In this document: positions 22,019 to 30,486 of the stretch, in pieces
How positions within the stretch are numbered: the stretch's first letter is position 1
Layout of the letters: each line of letters opens with the position of its first letter
Source: an uncultured Paraprevotella sp.
Lineage (GTDB): Bacteria > Bacteroidota > Bacteroidia > Bacteroidales > Bacteroidaceae
Direction of reading: 5' to 3'
Assembly (NCBI GenBank): GCA_910584955.1
Contig: CAJUDC010000008.1
Location: 1-35,942 of the forward strand
DNA: 35,942 nt
Translations under genes and position numbers: made by a program
Notes under the pieces: model-generated
Database searches by the model: none
What the model was told of the DNA's origin: nothing
The model's input: only the letters and a program-made list of their open reading frames with translations

Positions 22019-24985
22019 TCAGAAGTGACGCCCGGGGCCTCCAAAGCCTCCTCCCCGGTTGCCGCCCCGTCCACCGGGACCTCCCGGGCCGCCCATACGG
22101 GGCATTCCGCTACGTGCCTCTTTATTGCCCAGCAGATTCAGCCGATAGATAAAGTGCACCATCACATAACTGTTAATGGCATTGGTCCACGTGTCCGTGC
22201 GCTGCGTTGCCGAAAGCGTACGACTGATATTGCTGCGCTGACGCAGGATATCGTACCATTGCACGCTCACCGTAGCCGCATTATTCTTCAGGAAAGACTG
22301 CGAAAGCTGAGCATTCCATATCCATTCGTTCGTATTCATCGAAGCATCGTCATAACCGCGACGGCAATCCTCGTTCAAGTCGGTAGACAAACTCATATTC
22401 CACGGGAAGTTAAAAGTAGCGTTCGCACCGTACGAGAAATTGTACGTATCCAGGTTGGCATTCTCCTGCAACACATTCCGGGCATGCTGATAATTGATAT
22501 TGCCGTTCACGCCCACTTCCAACAGATCGTTACGGAAGTTCAGATTCAGGCGCTCGCCCAACTGCGTGGTCCGGGTGGTGTTCTTGACCGGAGCTCCGGC
22601 CGGCACATTCACCTGCACCCGCCCTCCGCGCGTATTCGTACTGATATACCCAACCGCATTGGTATAGCCCATGTGGCTGAAGGTGGACACATTAAAATAC
22701 TTTTTCGGTCCTAAAGCCGTATTAAACATCAGTGCACCGTTTGTATTCCAGTTGCCGTTGATATTCATCGGCTGTGTAGTCCGCCTACCGGTAAGCTCGT
22801 CATACGTCACAGCCGTGCTGATACTGTTGTTCGTCATACTGGCATTGGCGTGAACCATCCAGCCCATCTGTTTCTCCGGGTCGTAGTTGTTATAAAAAAG
22901 GTTCATGCGGTTCGTCCACGAAGGCTTCAGCTCGGGATTACCACGGGACACGTTCAACGGGTCCGAGTCATCCGTGACATCCAGCAAGTTGGTCATCGAA
23001 GGCTGGCTGGCATATCCGTTATAACGCACACGGATCTGACTAGTATTGGAAAATTTGTAGCGGAAGTCCACACGAGGGGCCCAGTTAAAGACATGGCGTG
23101 TGACGGTCGTATCCAAGCGGTTTTTCTTATAGTCCATATCCGTGGTCTGCGGTTGCAGCGACACACCGGCGTTCAGTCTCATTTCCCCCTTCGCATAACG
23201 GAACATCACGGCCGCCTCCTGATTATACTCCTTGTATGTAGCATACTGGCTGTTCACGTTGTTCTTGCATAACTCCAGCAGATCCGTTCCCGGTATATAA
23301 CCCAGATAAAGTTCTTCTTCCGTCACCAGCCCCTTCGACAACAAAGAATCCAATGAATACATGGAGCGGTTGGAATCGGAATACCGATATTGAAAGCTAT
23401 AGCTGAATTGCAGGTTAGCCCCTTTGAAAAGCGGCTCGCTGTAGCTCAACTGTCCCCGATAGTTATGATTTTTCGAAGGACTGAGGTTATATTGATTGGT
23501 ATAGCTCTGCTGTTTGTCGGGATCCGTCTCCTGATAAAAACGGATGCGCGAGATGCTGAAAGAAGTGTTCTCGCTCGTCATATATCCGGCCGAAGCATTC
23601 AAGGTAATGTTACGCCCGCGACTGTTCAGGCGCCGGTTGACTTGCAGGCGCCCGTCCACACTTTTGGAATTACCTTCGTTCTTGGACTCGCGCTCATTGC
23701 TATTGACCAGCGTCTCGTCTTCTTCAAGGTACTGATTCAACGGATCGGTATATTTCGCATAAGGATCGGCATTGAAAGTAACCGATTTGCTGCCGGAACT
23801 TCCGTACGATTCCGAGTATGAGAAGTTGGGTCGGAAGAGGATATTCGTCATCGTATCCGGCGCCCACTCGAAGCGGAAATTTCCGTTTACATACGTGTTG
23901 CCCGACAACGATTTGTTCCGGCTATTGGAAAAGGAATTTGCCGCATTGCCCGTCAGGAACGTTTCCGAATTGGTTTTCGTTTCCGAATCGCTGCTGCTGT
24001 GGCTGTAGCGTACGTTACCTCCCAGTTTCAACATTCCGGCTTCGTTATCCCGTTTGTTATTGTCCCATGCAAAGTTCATACCGGCCATCTTGCTGGCTAC
24101 AAGGCCGCCCCTGGAACCGCCCCATCCGCGAAATCCGCCTCCGGGATAACCGTTATCGTTGACGTTGTTGGCCGACCCGATTACCGAGAACTGGAAATGA
24201 TCGGTGAAACGGTTGATCATGGCTTTCCCTGTATACCGTTGCTCCGTACCGTAGCCCGCATCGGTATTCACCAACCATCCCTCTTTCATTCCTTTCTTCA
24301 CCGTCAGGTCCAACACCGTCTCCTCTTCACCGTCGTCAATGCCCGTCACGCGCGTATAATCGCTCTTCTTGTCATACGCCTTTATCCGGTCCACCATCTT
24401 GGTGGGAAGGTTTTTCATGGCCATCTTCGTGTCATTGTCGAAAAACTCCTTTCCGTCCACCATGATCTTTTTCACCTCCTTACCGTTAATCTTAATGGTA
24501 CCGTCCTCAGTGACTTCGGCTCCCGGCAACTTTTTCACCAGTTCTTCCAGAGCCGATCCTTCCGGTAGCCGGTAGGCGGCACTGTTGTAGACGAACGTAT
24601 CGGCTTTCATTTCCACCTGTGCCGCACGAGCCGTCACCTCGGCTCCCTTCAGCCATACGGCATCCGTCATCAGCGTCAGCTCACCGACATCCACGGTTTT
24701 CTGCCCCTTGACCAGTTGCAGATTGCGGGTGAGCGGTTTGTATCCCACAAAAGACACTTTCAATATATAAGAGCCGATTTTCACAGCCGGCAACTTGAAA
24801 GCCCCTTTCATATCGGTGGTGACACCCGTCACCTGCGTACTGTCCGTTTTCAACAAGACCACCGTAGCCGAAGGCATCGCCTCGTTCATTTCTCCATCCA
24901 TCACCACACCGCTGACAGTCACCTTCTGCGCCCATGTACTCACAGCCAGACACAAAAGCAAGAGCGTCATTACTTGCTTTTTCAT
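22019..24985 (-). CDS. TonB-receptor-like outer-membrane beta-barrel protein
   Basis: A 988-residue outer-membrane protein. Signal peptide 1-19 (ending STWAQ), a carboxypeptidase-regulatory-like domain (about 21-105, starting VTVSGVVMDGEMNEAMPSA), a plug-like domain (about 110-230, with KKLPGAEVTEDGTIKINGKEV) and a long barrel of the OMP_b-brl_3 type. The last strand (MVHFIYRLNLLG) is followed by a tail of about 30 residues rich in Gly, Pro and Arg (MGGPGGPGGRGGNRGGG...) that ends in Phe. There is no SusD partner next to it, so it is not a typical SusC. Transported substrate, if any, is unknown. It stands alone between a -7 box (25115) and a terminator (21898). Confidence 0.88.
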   Translation of the reverse strand: MKKQVMTLLLLCLAVSTWAQKVTVSGVVMDGEMNEAMPSATVVLLKTDSTQVTGVTTDMKGAFKLPAVKIGSYILKVSFVGYKPLTRNLQLVKGQKTVDVGELTLMTDAVWLKGAEVTARAAQVEMKADTFVYNSAAYRLPEGSALEELVKKLPGAEVTEDGTIKINGKEVKKIMVDGKEFFDNDTKMAMKNLPTKMVDRIKAYDKKSDYTRVTGIDDGEEETVLDLTVKKGMKEGWLVNTDAGYGTEQRYTGKAMINRFTDHFQFSVIGSANNVNDNGYPGGGFRGWGGSRGGLVASKMAGMNFAWDNNKRDNEAGMLKLGGNVRYSHSSSDSETKTNSETFLTGNAANSFSNSRNKSLSGNTYVNGNFRFEWAPDTMTNILFRPNFSYSESYGSSGSKSVTFNADPYAKYTDPLNQYLEEDETLVNSNERESKNEGNSKSVDGRLQVNRRLNSRGRNITLNASAGYMTSENTSFSISRIRFYQETDPDKQQSYTNQYNLSPSKNHNYRGQLSYSEPLFKGANLQFSYSFQYRYSDSNRSMYSLDSLLSKGLVTEEELYLGYIPGTDLLELCKNNVNSQYATYKEYNQEAAVMFRYAKGEMRLNAGVSLQPQTTDMDYKKNRLDTTVTRHVFNWAPRVDFRYKFSNTSQIRVRYNGYASQPSMTNLLDVTDDSDPLNVSRGNPELKPSWTNRMNLFYNNYDPEKQMGWMVHANASMTNNSISTAVTYDELTGRRTTQPMNINGNWNTNGALMFNTALGPKKYFNVSTFSHMGYTNAVGYISTNTRGGRVQVNVPAGAPVKNTTRTTQLGERLNLNFRNDLLEVGVNGNINYQHARNVLQENANLDTYNFSYGANATFNFPWNMSLSTDLNEDCRRGYDDASMNTNEWIWNAQLSQSFLKNNAATVSVQWYDILRQRSNISRTLSATQRTDTWTNAINSYVMVHFIYRLNLLGNKEARSGMPRMGGPGGPGGRGGNRGGGFGGPGRHF

Positions 24986-25114
24986 AGTTCTATTCTAATT
25001 TTTTTGATTTTGCATATCCGTTCACGCTTGGTAGGATACCTTACGAAGCGATTGGTTTAACAGCTGGACTTGTTTTAACATAAAACAACATCTGCCGGCT
25101 TTCCTTAGCCCGCA

Positions 25115-25122
25115 CAAAGGTA
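25115..25122 (-). promoter_or_regulatory. Putative -7 box for the barrel gene
   Basis: TACCTTTG on the minus strand fits TAnnTTTG; it implies a leader of about 125 nt before 24985. The leader contains the inverted repeat TGTTTTA-ACA-TAAAACA (about 25072-25088). Confidence 0.45.
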
Positions 25123-25238
25123 CAAAAAGTTGAACATGAATCCCTCCCCCGACGCCGCCTCTTTTGTTCCGCATCGGCAAAAGACATAAAAAAAGCGCTC
25201 TTCTGTGGTCGCCAACAGACTTTTCGGACGAAAATGAT

Positions 25239-25246
25239 TATCTTTG
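25239..25246 (+). promoter_or_regulatory. Putative -7 box for aroB
   Basis: TATCTTTG fits TAnnTTTG, 25 nt before the ATG at 25271. No clear -33 box. Confidence 0.5.
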
Positions 25247-25270
25247 TGACGTACATTACATATTGCACAC

Positions 25271-26332
25271 ATGAACCCACAAAACATTATCCTCTCCCGT
25301 GACCTGGAGAATGATTTGAAAAAGATCGTCGTTTCCTGTCCGCACGACCGCCTTTTTGTGCTGACCGACCGTACAACGCGCGAGCAATGCTGGCCCCTCA
25401 TCCGCGACTTCGCTTTTCTGAAAGAAGCGCATGAAATCACCATCGGCGCCACAGACGAACACAAAAACCTCGACGCACTGGCTCACGTGTGGACGGAACT
25501 GAGCTGCCACGGGGGCACGCGCCACTCCCTACTCATCAATCTGGGCGGAGGAATGGTTACCGACCTTGGAGGATTCGCGGCTTCTACATTCAAACGAGGC
25601 ATATCCTATGTTAACATACCCACCACCCTGCTGGCTATGGTAGACGCTTCCGTAGGCGGGAAAACAGGCATCAACTTCAACGGCCTGAAAAACGAAATCG
25701 GTGTGTTCAATTCCGCATACGCCGTATTGCTTCATACGGAGTTCCTGAAAACACTGGACGACGGTAATATACGCTCCGGCTATGCCGAAATGCTGAAACA
25801 CGGCCTCATCAGCCGCATCGAAGAATGGGCGGAACTGATGAATTTCGACCTGCAACATATCGACTACGGGCACCTGCAACGGCTGGTAGCCGCCAGCGTA
25901 GCCATAAAAGAACGCATCGTACAAGAGGACCCGTTGGAAAAAGGCATCCGCAAAGCGCTGAACCTGGGACACACCGCAGGGCATGCCCTCGAAAGTCTGG
26001 CGATGGCCGAGGGACGGACGGTGTTGCACGGTTACGCCGTGGCCTGGGGGCTGGTATGCGAACTTTATCTGAGCAACCGCCGGACAGGCTTTCCGACCGA
26101 CACCTTGCGGCAGACCGTACAATTCATCAAAGACCACTACGGTGTCTTCCCGTTCGATTGCCGGCAGTACGAACGCCTGTACGAGTACATGACACACGAC
26201 AAGAAGAACGCATCGGGCATCATCAACTTCACCTTGCTGGGACACGTGGGCGACATACGCATCAACCAGCACGCGGATAAAAAAGAGATTTTCGAGATGC
26301 TCGACTTCTACCGCGAGGTAATGGGATGTTAA
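25271..26332 (+). CDS. aroB: 3-dehydroquinate synthase
   Basis: Converts DAHP to 3-dehydroquinate, step two of the shikimate pathway, in the cytoplasm with NAD and a divalent metal. The 353 residues carry the NAD-binding GGGMVTDLGGF (about 92-102), the substrate loop PTTLLAMVDASVGGKTGIN and the metal ligands E in SGYAEMLKH and H in LNLGHTAGH and LHGYAVAWG. All expected residues are present and length is typical. It stands alone: divergent from the barrel gene, with a repeat array downstream. Confidence 0.96.
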   Translation: MNPQNIILSRDLENDLKKIVVSCPHDRLFVLTDRTTREQCWPLIRDFAFLKEAHEITIGATDEHKNLDALAHVWTELSCHGGTRHSLLINLGGGMVTDLGGFAASTFKRGISYVNIPTTLLAMVDASVGGKTGINFNGLKNEIGVFNSAYAVLLHTEFLKTLDDGNIRSGYAEMLKHGLISRIEEWAELMNFDLQHIDYGHLQRLVAASVAIKERIVQEDPLEKGIRKALNLGHTAGHALESLAMAEGRTVLHGYAVAWGLVCELYLSNRRTGFPTDTLRQTVQFIKDHYGVFPFDCRQYERLYEYMTHDKKNASGIINFTLLGHVGDIRINQHADKKEIFEMLDFYREVMGC

Positions 26333-26419
26333 GCACAACCGGAAAGATTTCCATACATCGGGCAGAGTGAAAACCGCCTGCCTGCAGATCCGAATCTTTC
26401 TCCGCCAGCCGGACGGTTC

Positions 26420-26503
26420 AAAACGACGTCACGTTCGCTGCAAACCAAGGCTTGATGTGTACAAACCGAGGCTTGCCGTTTACACCACACACCACGTTGT
26501 GAA
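26420..26503. repeat. 21-bp tandem repeat array (locus B)
   Basis: Units start at 26420, 26441, 26462 and 26483. The two clearest, CAAACCAAGGCTTGATGTGTA and CAAACCGAGGCTTGCCGTTTA (each 21 nt; the first matches locus A's CAAACCAAGGCTTGGTGGGTA closely), show this is the same repeat family as 16382-16465. The outer units are degenerate. A short T run (GTTTT) follows at 26504. It lies about 90 bp after aroB. The rest of 26333-26601 holds no gene and no clear promoter for the GH43 that follows. Confidence 0.65.
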
Positions 26504-26601
26504 GTTTTCCGCTCCGCAACGAGAAACAGTCCGCCCGACAAGCTGTTTTTGTCCATGGCGGGCCCAAACGATTGATGTTTATTACTTTATAGCTATCATT
26601 T

Positions 26602-27648
26602 ATGAAAAAGACATTTTACGCCCTGTTGCTTTGCCTCACACTGGGAAATGCCAACAACACACTGACTGCCCAAAAACGCAGCAGCGGAAACCCCATCCTG
26701 CCGGAATTCCACGCCGACCCGGAAATCCTCTATTCCAACCAGACGGGCCGGTTCTACATCTATTCCACCACTGACGGTGCGCCCGGCTGGGGAGGATATT
26801 ACTTTACCGTGTTCAGTTCCAAGGACCTGACAGACTGGAAACACGAAGGCATCATGCTGGATCTGGGCACTGATCAGGTGCCATGGGCCGACGGAAATGC
26901 CTGGGCACCCTGCATAGAAGAGAAACTTATAAACGGACAATACAAATATTTCTTCTATTACAGTGGAAACACCCCTCACGGGAAAGCCATCGGTGTGGCC
27001 GTAGCCGATCATCCTACCGGGCCTTTCACCGACCTGGGACGCCCGCTCATCGACAAACGGCCGGAAGGCCAAAACCACGGGCAACAAATCGACGTGGACG
27101 TATTTACCGATCCGCAAAGCGGAAAAAGCTACCTGTACTGGGGAAACGGATATATGGCCGGAGCCGAACTGAACGCCGACATGACCAGCATTAAAGAGGA
27201 AACCGTACGCCTGATGACTCCGCAAGGCGGTTCGCTGAAGGATTACGCCTACCGGGAAGCCCCCTACGTGTTCTACCGCAACGGGCTGTACTATTTCCTG
27301 TGGAGCGTGGACGACACGGGATCGCCCAACTATCACGTAGCCTACGGCACGGCACGCTCTCCGCTCGGCCCTATCGAAGTTGCCGCCGATCCAGTCATCC
27401 TCATACAGCGTCCCGAAGCGGAAATCTACGGTCCGGCCCACAATTCCGTGCTTCAGCTTCCCGGCAAAGACGAATGGTACATGGTCTACCACCGCATCAA
27501 TAAGAACTATCTGAAACGCGAGAAAGGACCCGGCTTCCACCGCCAGGTTTGTATAGACCGTATGGAATTCAACCCCGACGGCACCATCCGGCCCGTCACG
27601 CCGACGCACACGGGCGTATACCCCGTAAAAGTCAGAAAAAAGAAATAA
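26602..27648 (+). CDS. Secreted GH43 glycoside hydrolase
   Basis: A complete 348-residue single-domain family 43 enzyme, likely an arabinofuranosidase or xylosidase acting on plant glycans outside the cytoplasm. Residues 1-24 form a signal peptide (ending NTLTAQ). The propeller carries D39 in EFHADPEI (general base), D164 in QIDVDVF (pKa modulator) and E219 in YREAPYV (general acid), plus the late Y-x-x-x-H segment MVYHRIN. There is no C-terminal accessory domain. It shares no close similarity with the truncated GH43 at 39-818. A terminator follows at 27673; no convincing promoter box is seen upstream. Substrate is not resolved by sequence. Confidence 0.9.
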   Translation: MKKTFYALLLCLTLGNANNTLTAQKRSSGNPILPEFHADPEILYSNQTGRFYIYSTTDGAPGWGGYYFTVFSSKDLTDWKHEGIMLDLGTDQVPWADGNAWAPCIEEKLINGQYKYFFYYSGNTPHGKAIGVAVADHPTGPFTDLGRPLIDKRPEGQNHGQQIDVDVFTDPQSGKSYLYWGNGYMAGAELNADMTSIKEETVRLMTPQGGSLKDYAYREAPYVFYRNGLYYFLWSVDDTGSPNYHVAYGTARSPLGPIEVAADPVILIQRPEAEIYGPAHNSVLQLPGKDEWYMVYHRINKNYLKREKGPGFHRQVCIDRMEFNPDGTIRPVTPTHTGVYPVKVRKKK

Positions 27649-27672
27649 AAAGGATTGCACCCGCTCTTCCCG

Positions 27673-27710
27673 TCGCCGGCAGTTTTCGCAAAGAGACTGC
27701 CGGCGATTTT
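27673..27710 (+). terminator. Terminator of the GH43 gene
   Basis: TCGCCGGCAGT (27673-27683) and its exact reverse complement ACTGCCGGCGA (27696-27706) flank a 12-nt loop and are followed by TTTT, 25 bp after the stop codon. Confidence 0.88.
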
Positions 27711-27794
27711 CACAATCAACCTGTCCGAAACTTTCAAAAGTCGTCTTCCCCTAAATCTTCTTCCGGTGATATAAACACAGCGTATATGCTCAAA

Positions 27795-27832
27795 CAAAAA
27801 AAGATTCAAAATAGTTGTCTATTTTGAATCTT
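27795..27832 (-). terminator. Terminator of the tRNA(CAU) gene
   Basis: On the minus strand AAGATTCAAAATA (27832-27820) pairs perfectly with TATTTTGAATCTT (27813-27801), 6-nt loop, then a run of seven Ts. It lies 12 bp after the tRNA 3' end. Confidence 0.88.
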
Positions 27833-27843
27833 CTTCCCTTTCG

Positions 27844-27917
27844 TAGCGGGACCCGGGATTGAACCGGGGACCTCATGATTATGAATCATGCGCTCTAACC
27901 AGCTGAGCTATCCCGCC
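27844..27917 (-). tRNA. tRNA with anticodon CAU, probably tRNA-Met (elongator)
   Basis: A 74-nt cloverleaf on the minus strand. Acceptor GGCGGGA/TCCCGCT (first pair G-U), D arm GCTC/GAGC, anticodon arm CATGA-TTCATAA-TCATG with anticodon CAT, T arm CCCGG-TTCAATC-CCGGG, discriminator A. CCA is not encoded. The same anticodon is used by tRNA-Ile2 after lysidine modification; elongator Met is favoured by general resemblance but identity is not proven. It is not an initiator because the usual three G-C pairs at the base of the anticodon stem are absent. Confidence 0.93.
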
Positions 27918-27934
27918 TCTCTTGATTTCGAGTG

Positions 27935-27965
27935 CAAAGGTAGACATTCTTTTTGTTTTCACAAA
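27935..27965 (-). promoter_or_regulatory. Promoter of the tRNA gene
   Basis: On the minus strand TTTG (27965-27962), 19 nt, then TACCTTTG (27942-27935), a full consensus match. Start predicted about 14 nt before the tRNA 5' end. Confidence 0.65.
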
Positions 27966-28044
27966 AAAAAGAGAAGAAAAATTATTCTAACCCGGAAAAA
28001 AATGTTTATTTTGCCAACAGTTGCCTTAAATTCATTCACCTGTA

Positions 28045-28431
28045 ATGCCAAAAAAGAAAATTTTACTGGAGTATGTGCTCCGTTCCAAAAGCCGGAACAT
28101 GATATGGAATATGATTGGCACACCGGCAGGACTGGCCAAATGGTTCGCCGACGAAGTAGTACATACAGACGACACACTCCGGTTTCGCTGGGGAAAACAC
28201 GAAGAGCGCACAGCCCGTATCAGGCGTTCGACAGAGGGCATGGTCCTGCAACTGCACTGGGACGACGAGACGGATCCTCATGCCTTCATGGAGCTAAGCA
28301 TTGAACAAGACGAACTGACCCGCGACTTTGTATTAAGTGTCATCGACTTCGCCGACGAAGACGAAGCCGCCGAACTGGAAGAACTTTGGGAAAAGCAGCT
28401 GGAGACCCTCTTCCGGGTCAGCGGCATCTGA
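28045..28431 (+). CDS. START-like domain protein
   Basis: A 128-residue cytoplasmic protein with the helix-grip layout of the START/AHSA1-like superfamily: KILLEYVLRSKSRNMIWNMI, then GTPAGLAKWFADEV, central beta strands (LRFRWGKHEERTARI) and a long C-terminal helix (about 103-122) that would cover the pocket. It resembles the small START-like proteins found throughout Bacteroidetes, whose ligand is unknown. It is divergent from the tRNA and precedes the permease gene by 133 bp, which includes a separate -7 box. Confidence 0.82.
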   Translation: MPKKKILLEYVLRSKSRNMIWNMIGTPAGLAKWFADEVVHTDDTLRFRWGKHEERTARIRRSTEGMVLQLHWDDETDPHAFMELSIEQDELTRDFVLSVIDFADEDEAAELEELWEKQLETLFRVSGI

Positions 28432-28529
28432 ATTCGCACATCTTTTTCCCTCCCCCGGAAAATGAGGCCTACATGCGCGTTATTAAAAATAATAACGGGA
28501 AAGATGATAGCGCTCTGTCTTTTTTATAC

Positions 28530-28537
28530 TAACTTTG
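28530..28537 (+). promoter_or_regulatory. Putative -7 box for the permease-ribBA operon
   Basis: TAACTTTG fits TAnnTTTG, 27 nt before the start at 28565. Just upstream is a weak AT-rich hairpin, CGTTATTA-AAAA-TAATAACG (28478-28497), possibly ending the preceding transcript. Confidence 0.5.
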
Positions 28538-28564
28538 CAGCGATTTGCAAATCCCGGCTGATAA

Positions 28565-30484
28565 ATGAAATTCATAAAGAAGATCGACTTATTTGTCCTG
28601 AAATCGTATCTGTTGCTTTTTATGGGTACGTTCTTCGTATGCTTGTTCATCTTTATGATGCAATTCATGTGGCGCCATGTAAACGACCTTGTGGGCAAGG
28701 GATTGCCCGTGGACGTACTGGCCCGTTTTTTCTATTATGCCAGCCTGACGTTGGTCCCGATGGCCTTGCCTCTGGCCATTCTACTGGCTTCTCTGATCAC
28801 TTTCGGCAACCTGGGAGAACGCTTCGAGCTGTTAGCCATGAAAGCGGCCGGAATACCTTTGGTGCGCATCCTGCAACCCATCTTTCTGTTCGTCATCCTG
28901 CTCTCCATCGCTTCCTTTTATTTTCAGAATGTCACCAGCCCGGAAGCCACCCGGCAACTGGCAACACTGGTTTATTCCATGAAGCAGAAATCCCCCGATC
29001 TGGACATTCCCGAAGGCGTGTTCTATAACGAAATACCGGGGTACAACCTCTTTGTGGAACGGAAGGATAAAGAAACCGGCATGCTGTACGGTGCCATGAT
29101 ATACAGCACGACCGACGGTTACGAAGACGCCCAGATCGTATTGGCGGATTCCGCCCGTCTGCAAAGCACGGCGGACAAGACCCATCTTCAGCTGACCCTT
29201 TACAGCGGAGAACGGTTCCGAAACATGCAATCGCAAGGCGGAGTGTCGGCCCGCGCCAATGTACCGTACCTGCGCGAAACATTCATCAAGGAGATCGACC
29301 TGATAGCGTTCGACGCCAACTTCAACATGATGGATGCTGCCATGCTGAGCGGGAACGCCATGACCAAAAACCTGAAAGAAATAGAGCACAGTCTGGATTC
29401 GCTTCAACAGAAAAGCGACAGCACGGGACATGCCGCCTACCGCTTTGCCCGCGAGACGTTTCTGATGCGCGCGCTCCCTTCCGGGATCAAGGATTCCGCA
29501 CAAATCCTGCAGCAAGCCGCCTGTCCGCCCGTGCTGGACAGCGTATACGCCCGTCTGTCCGCCAGTCAAAGACAAAATGCCATACGCACGGCCTCTTATC
29601 GCTGCCGGTCCGGAATCGGTGAATACGAATTCCGCAGTCTGCTTACCAACGATCTGAACCGGAACCTGCGCCTGCACTGGATCGAGTGGAACAAGAAGTT
29701 CACCCTTTCGGTCTCCTGCATTATCTTCTTCTTCATCGGAGCCCCGTTGGGAGCCATCATCCGTAAAGGAGGACTGGGCGTCCCGGTTGTGGTTTCGGTC
29801 ATCATATTCATTTTCTATTATATCCTGAACGCCTCGGGAGAGAAAATGGCCAAGACCGGGGCCTGGGAAATCGGATTCGGACTATGGCTCAGTTCCTTCG
29901 TATTATTCCCGATCGGAGCTTTCCTTACTTTCAAGGCCAACAAAGACTCCGTGGTATTCAACATGGAAGCCTACCGCAATTTCTTCCAGCGCATACTGGG
30001 CTTGCGTACCTCCCGACATATCGCCCGTAAAGAGGTTATCATCCATCCGCCCGTCTATGCCGACGTACAAGTCCGCCTGAAGACCCTGTGCAGCGAATGC
30101 CGCCAATACGCCCAACGCGCACACCTGCGTTCCATCCCCAACTATATACGCCTGTACTTCCATTATCGGGAAGACAAGGAAGTGATCCGGTTAAGCGAAC
30201 AACTGGAAAATCTGGTGGAGGAATTGTCCAACAGCCGCGACCACAGCATATTGGATGCCCTGAACCACCTGCCCATCCTGGTGCCGGACGCCCACACAAG
30301 GCCTTTCCACAACGAACGGCTGAACATCCTTACCGGTCTGTTCTTCCCGGTCGGTATTATCTTCTATTTCCGCATCTGGCGCTATCGCCTGCGGTTGTGG
30401 CGCGACATGCACCAGATACAGAATTACGGTCGATTTATTTGTGAACGTATTGACAAGATCCAAGCAAACCAATCAAATTCATAG
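28565..30484 (+). CDS. LptF/LptG family permease (YjgP/YjgQ)
   Basis: A 639-residue inner-membrane protein of the LPS export family; LptF/LptG with LptB2 extract lipopolysaccharide and pass it to the LptC-A bridge. Three N-terminal transmembrane helices (about 12-35, 58-80, 97-120), a large periplasmic domain (about 130-360) and three more helices (about 372-450) match the family. The conserved early segment KKIDLFVLKSYLLLF is present. An extra cytoplasmic region of nearly 190 residues follows, with one more hydrophobic segment at about 595-612; this extension makes it longer than proteobacterial members (about 360). The stop is 2 bp before ribBA. No other lpt gene is nearby. Confidence 0.9.
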   Translation: MKFIKKIDLFVLKSYLLLFMGTFFVCLFIFMMQFMWRHVNDLVGKGLPVDVLARFFYYASLTLVPMALPLAILLASLITFGNLGERFELLAMKAAGIPLVRILQPIFLFVILLSIASFYFQNVTSPEATRQLATLVYSMKQKSPDLDIPEGVFYNEIPGYNLFVERKDKETGMLYGAMIYSTTDGYEDAQIVLADSARLQSTADKTHLQLTLYSGERFRNMQSQGGVSARANVPYLRETFIKEIDLIAFDANFNMMDAAMLSGNAMTKNLKEIEHSLDSLQQKSDSTGHAAYRFARETFLMRALPSGIKDSAQILQQAACPPVLDSVYARLSASQRQNAIRTASYRCRSGIGEYEFRSLLTNDLNRNLRLHWIEWNKKFTLSVSCIIFFFIGAPLGAIIRKGGLGVPVVVSVIIFIFYYILNASGEKMAKTGAWEIGFGLWLSSFVLFPIGAFLTFKANKDSVVFNMEAYRNFFQRILGLRTSRHIARKEVIIHPPVYADVQVRLKTLCSECRQYAQRAHLRSIPNYIRLYFHYREDKEVIRLSEQLENLVEELSNSRDHSILDALNHLPILVPDAHTRPFHNERLNILTGLFFPVGIIFYFRIWRYRLRLWRDMHQIQNYGRFICERIDKIQANQSNS

Positions 30485-30486
30485 AT

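Noticed and set aside
22019..24985. SusC-type transporter
   Set aside because: It has a carboxypeptidase-like domain and a barrel, but no SusD neighbour and the sequence pattern of the OMP_b-brl_3 type.
27844..27917. Initiator tRNA-Met
   Set aside because: The anticodon stem is CATGA/TCATG, without the run of three G-C pairs of initiators.
30300..30486. FMN riboswitch before ribBA
   Set aside because: ribBA follows the permease gene by 2 bp and I see no conserved FMN-aptamer sequence in the coding end of that gene.
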